Positions 62,062-64,000 of a stretch of 64,000 nucleotides of DNA are shown here, piece by piece; position 1 is the stretch's first letter; every line of letters begins with the position of its first letter. Made by a program: the position numbers and the translations under genes. The notes below the pieces were generated by a model. The model was given only the letters and a program-made list of their open reading frames with translations, made no database searches and was not told the origin of the DNA. The stretch lies in the NCBI RefSeq assembly GCF_023757625.1, contig NZ_JALGBZ010000002.1, positions 496,001-560,000 of the forward strand. Reading direction: 5' to 3'. Source of the DNA: Halomonas sp. S3-1-1 (GTDB taxonomy: Bacteria; Pseudomonadota; Gammaproteobacteria; Pseudomonadales; Halomonadaceae).

Positions 62062-64000
62062 ATGGCAACAGCAACGGTCATCGCTATCACCGGGGACGCT
62101 TGGGTCACGGATGGCAAGGGCAACCGGCACGAGGTCAAAATCGGCGATACGCTTATCGAAGGCGAAACGCTGATTACCTCGGACGGTGGACGAGTCGAAC
62201 TCGATTTTGGCGATGGCGCAGGGACAGACGTGGTCGAAGGCGGCCAGGCCATGGAGCTGACGCCGGACCTCGACCGGGAAACCGTTGTATCTTCCGATGA
62301 AGCCAGCGTGCTGGATGACGATATAGAGGCGTTGCTGGCCGCCCTGGATGACGACGATATCGACCTGCTGGATCTGCTCGATCCTACCGCTGCCGGTGGC
62401 GCAGGTGGCGGCGGCGGCGGCGGCAATAGCTTCGTCCGCGTGGCGCGTATCTCCGAAGACGTAAGCCCCCTGAGCTTCACCACCGCTGGCTCCACGGCGG
62501 AGACACCCCCTGTTCTCTTTACGCTCAATCCCCCCGGCCCGGACGACGCTACCCCCGATACCGATATTCCGTTAAGCCCGGATGAGCCCCTGATTCCCGG
62601 TGAAGATGACGGTGATGCAGACGCAGATGCCGATGCAGACGCAGACGCAGACGCTGATGCCGATACAGATGCTGACGCCGATGCTGACGCGGATGCGGAT
62701 GCCGATGCGGACGCGGATGCCGACGCAGACGCAGATGCCGATGCCGACGCAGACGCAGACGCTGATGCCGATACAGATGCTGACGCCGATGCTGACGCGG
62801 ATGCCGATGCCGATGCTGACGCTGACGCGGATGCGGATGCCGATGCGGACGCGGATGCCGACGCAGACGCTGATGCGGATGCAGACGCTGATGCCGATGC
62901 CGATGCCGATGCCGATACGGATGCCGATGCCGATGCCGATGCCGATGCTGACGCGGATGCCGATGCGGACGCTGATGCGGACGCCGATGCGGATGCCGAT
63001 GCGGATGCCGATGCGGATGCCGACGCAGACGCAGACGCAGACGCTGATGCTGATGCTGATACAGACGCGGATGCCGATGCGGATGCTGATGCTGATGCTG
63101 ATGCTGATGCGGATGCCGACGCAGACGCAGACGCGGATGCCGATGCCGATGCCGATGCTGATGCGGACGCAGACGCTGATGCCGATACAGACGCTGACGC
63201 CGATGCGGATGCTGACGCTGACGCTGACGCTGACGCTGACGCTGACGCTGACGCGGATGCCGATGCGGACGCTGATGCGGATGCGGATGCGGATGCGGAT
63301 GCCGACGCAGACGCAGACGCTGATGCCGATACAGACGCTGATGCCGATACAGACGCGGATGCCGATGCTGATGCGGACGCTGACGCCGATGCCGATGCCG
63401 ATGCCGATGCAGACGCAGACGCGGATGCCGATGCGGATGCAGACGCCGACGCTGATGCCGATACAGACGCGGATGCTGATGCTGATGCGGACGCTGACGC
63501 CGACGCGGATGCCGACTCTGACTCGGATTCTGACAGCGATTCGGACTCTGATAGCGACTCCGATTCGGATAGCGACTCCGACTCCGACAGTGACTCAGAT
63601 TCGGACAGCGATTCGGATTCAGATAGCGACTCCGACAGTGATTCGGACTCCGACAGCGACTCCGATAGCGACTCGGACTCCGACAGTGATTCCGATTCGG
63701 ACAGCGACTCGGATTCAGATAGCGACTCCGACTCTGACAGTGACTCTGATTCGGACAGCGACTCCGACAGCGATTCCGATTCCGACAGCGATTCGGACTC
63801 CGATAGCGACTCGGACTCCGACAGTGATTCCGATTCGGACAGCGACTCGGATTCAGATAGCGACTCTGACAGTGACTCGGACTCTGACAGCGACTCCGAT
63901 TCTGATAGCGATTCGGACTCCGACAGTGATTCCGATTCGGACAGCGACTCGGATTCAGATAGCGACTCCGACTCTGATAGCGATTCGGACTCTGATAGCG
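62062..64000 (+). CDS. lapA: Giant LapA-like adhesin, N-terminal part (runs off the window)
   Basis: At least 646 residues are present, without a stop. Residues 1-105 form the retention module of LapA-type adhesins ([40 protein letters not shown]), which plugs the outer membrane channel. Residues 109-112 read TAAG in [11 protein letters not shown], the expected LapG protease site, followed by a Gly stretch. After a Pro-rich linker, a stalk of Asp-Ala dipeptides (62614-63516, about 150 units with some Asp-Thr) changes to Ser-Asp dipeptides from 63514 to the end. The ATG at 62062 gives the normal N terminus. Export by the LapB/LapC/TolC-like system upstream is expected, with release controlled by LapD/LapG, which are not in view. 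Confidence 0.88.
   Translation, partial: MATATVIAITGDAWVTDGKGNRHEVKIGDTLIEGETLITSDGGRVELDFGDGAGTDVVEGGQAMELTPDLDRETVVSSDEASVLDDDIEALLAALDDDDIDLLDLLDPTAAGGAGGGGGGGNSFVRVARISEDVSPLSFTTAGSTAETPPVLFTLNPPGPDDATPDTDIPLSPDEPLIPGEDDGDADADADADADADADADTDADADADADADADADADADADADADADADADADADTDADADADADADADADADADADADADADADADADADADADADADADADTDADADADADADADADADADADADADADADADADADADADADADADADTDADADADADADADADADADADADADADADADADADADADADTDADADADADADADADADADADADADADADADADADADADADADADADTDADADTDADADADADADADADADADADADADADADADADADADTDADADADADADADADADSDSDSDSDSDSDSDSDSDSDSDSDSDSDSDSDSDSDSDSDSDSDSDSDSDSDSDSDSDSDSDSDSDSDSDSDSDSDSDSDSDSDSDSDSDSDSDSDSDSDSDSDSDSDSDSDSDSDSDSDSDSDSDSDSDSDSDSDSDSDSDSDSDSDSDSDSDSDSDSDS
62614..63516 (+). 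repeat. Asp-Ala dipeptide-coding repeat of the adhesin
   Basis: About 150 hexanucleotide units encode Asp-Ala, with mixed GAT/GAC and GCA/GCC/GCG/GCT codons and about eight Asp-Thr units. Longer blocks are duplicated, for example one beginning GCTGATGCCGATACAGATGC at 62653 that recurs at 62761, an offset of 108 bp. Confidence 0.9.
63514..64000 (+). repeat. Ser-Asp dipeptide-coding repeat of the adhesin
   Basis: The hexanucleotide array encodes Ser-Asp units with AGC, AGT, TCC, TCG, TCT and TCA codons. A block of more than 50 bp containing CAGTGATTCCGATTCGGACA occurs at 63684, 63822 and 63924 (offsets 138 and 102 bp, both multiples of six). The array continues past the window. Confidence 0.9.

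Noticed and set aside
62614-64000. Possible CRISPR array or non-coding satellite
   Set aside because: The period is six bases, there are no spacers, and the whole region stays open in the frame of the adhesin as Asp-Ala and Ser-Asp dipeptides.

Overview
The window looks like chromosomal DNA from a GC-rich, halophilic or halotolerant gammaproteobacterium, most likely of the Halomonadaceae (Halomonas or a close relative). The evidence is the high GC content, a complete Mrp-type Na+/H+ antiporter operon, a HiPIP, a PHA synthesis repressor, the PrkA/YeaH/SpoVR cluster, a Pseudomonas-type short LOV protein and a LapA-type adhesin system. The genus is inferred from gene content and was not tested by any search. 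No phage, insertion sequence, CRISPR array or rRNA operon was seen.

Layout. 1-6.6 kb: tail of a probable FMN-dependent hydroxy-acid dehydrogenase, a tartrate/D-malate dehydrogenase with a divergent LysR regulator, MtfA peptidase, YjbQ, a pseudo-phosphoesterase/glycosyltransferase fusion and a TVP38-family membrane protein. 6.6-15.7 kb: Na+/amino-acid symporter, alkyltransferase-like protein, a REP-like palindromic block, a GNAT-nitrilase fusion, an EamA transporter, FadH, threonine aldolase and an IalB-like periplasmic protein. 16-21 kb: the prkA-yeaH-spoVR stress operon, then HiPIP. 21.5-29.1 kb: small Lrp-type sensor protein, nuclease, three tRNA-Leu(CAG) genes, rnr-rlmB, and rpsF-rpsR-membrane protein-rplI. 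29.4-34.9 kb: dnaB, two small hypothetical genes, and an iron-sulfur photolyase/DCC pair divergent from hemH. 35.1-41.0 kb: mrpABCDEFG. 41.3-52 kb: cryptochrome-DASH, lytic transglycosylase, retropepsin-like protein, rsmE, phaR, purD, thioesterase, prkB, hinT, a Coq7-like gene and ettA. 52-55.5 kb: PA3496-like protein, short LOV photoreceptor, MFS transporter, Rdx protein and a DMT transporter. 55.8-64 kb: a type I secretion cluster (TolC-like outer membrane protein, LapB ABC exporter, LapC adaptor, LuxR-type regulator) followed by the start of a giant LapA-like adhesin that runs off the window.

How the genes work together. The last 8 kb form one surface-adhesion system: the transporter exports the adhesin, whose N terminus carries a retention module and a TAAG motif at the position expected for LapG cleavage. 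Two photolyase-family genes with similar palindromic promoter elements and a short LOV protein suggest a blue-light response. The Mrp operon fits Na+ and pH homeostasis in a saline habitat.

The most unusual observations are a Coq7 homologue that has lost three of its four carboxylate iron ligands, a metallophosphoesterase-like domain without metal ligands fused to a GT4 glycosyltransferase, and the (Asp-Ala)n to (Ser-Asp)n stalk of the adhesin, built from nested DNA duplications.
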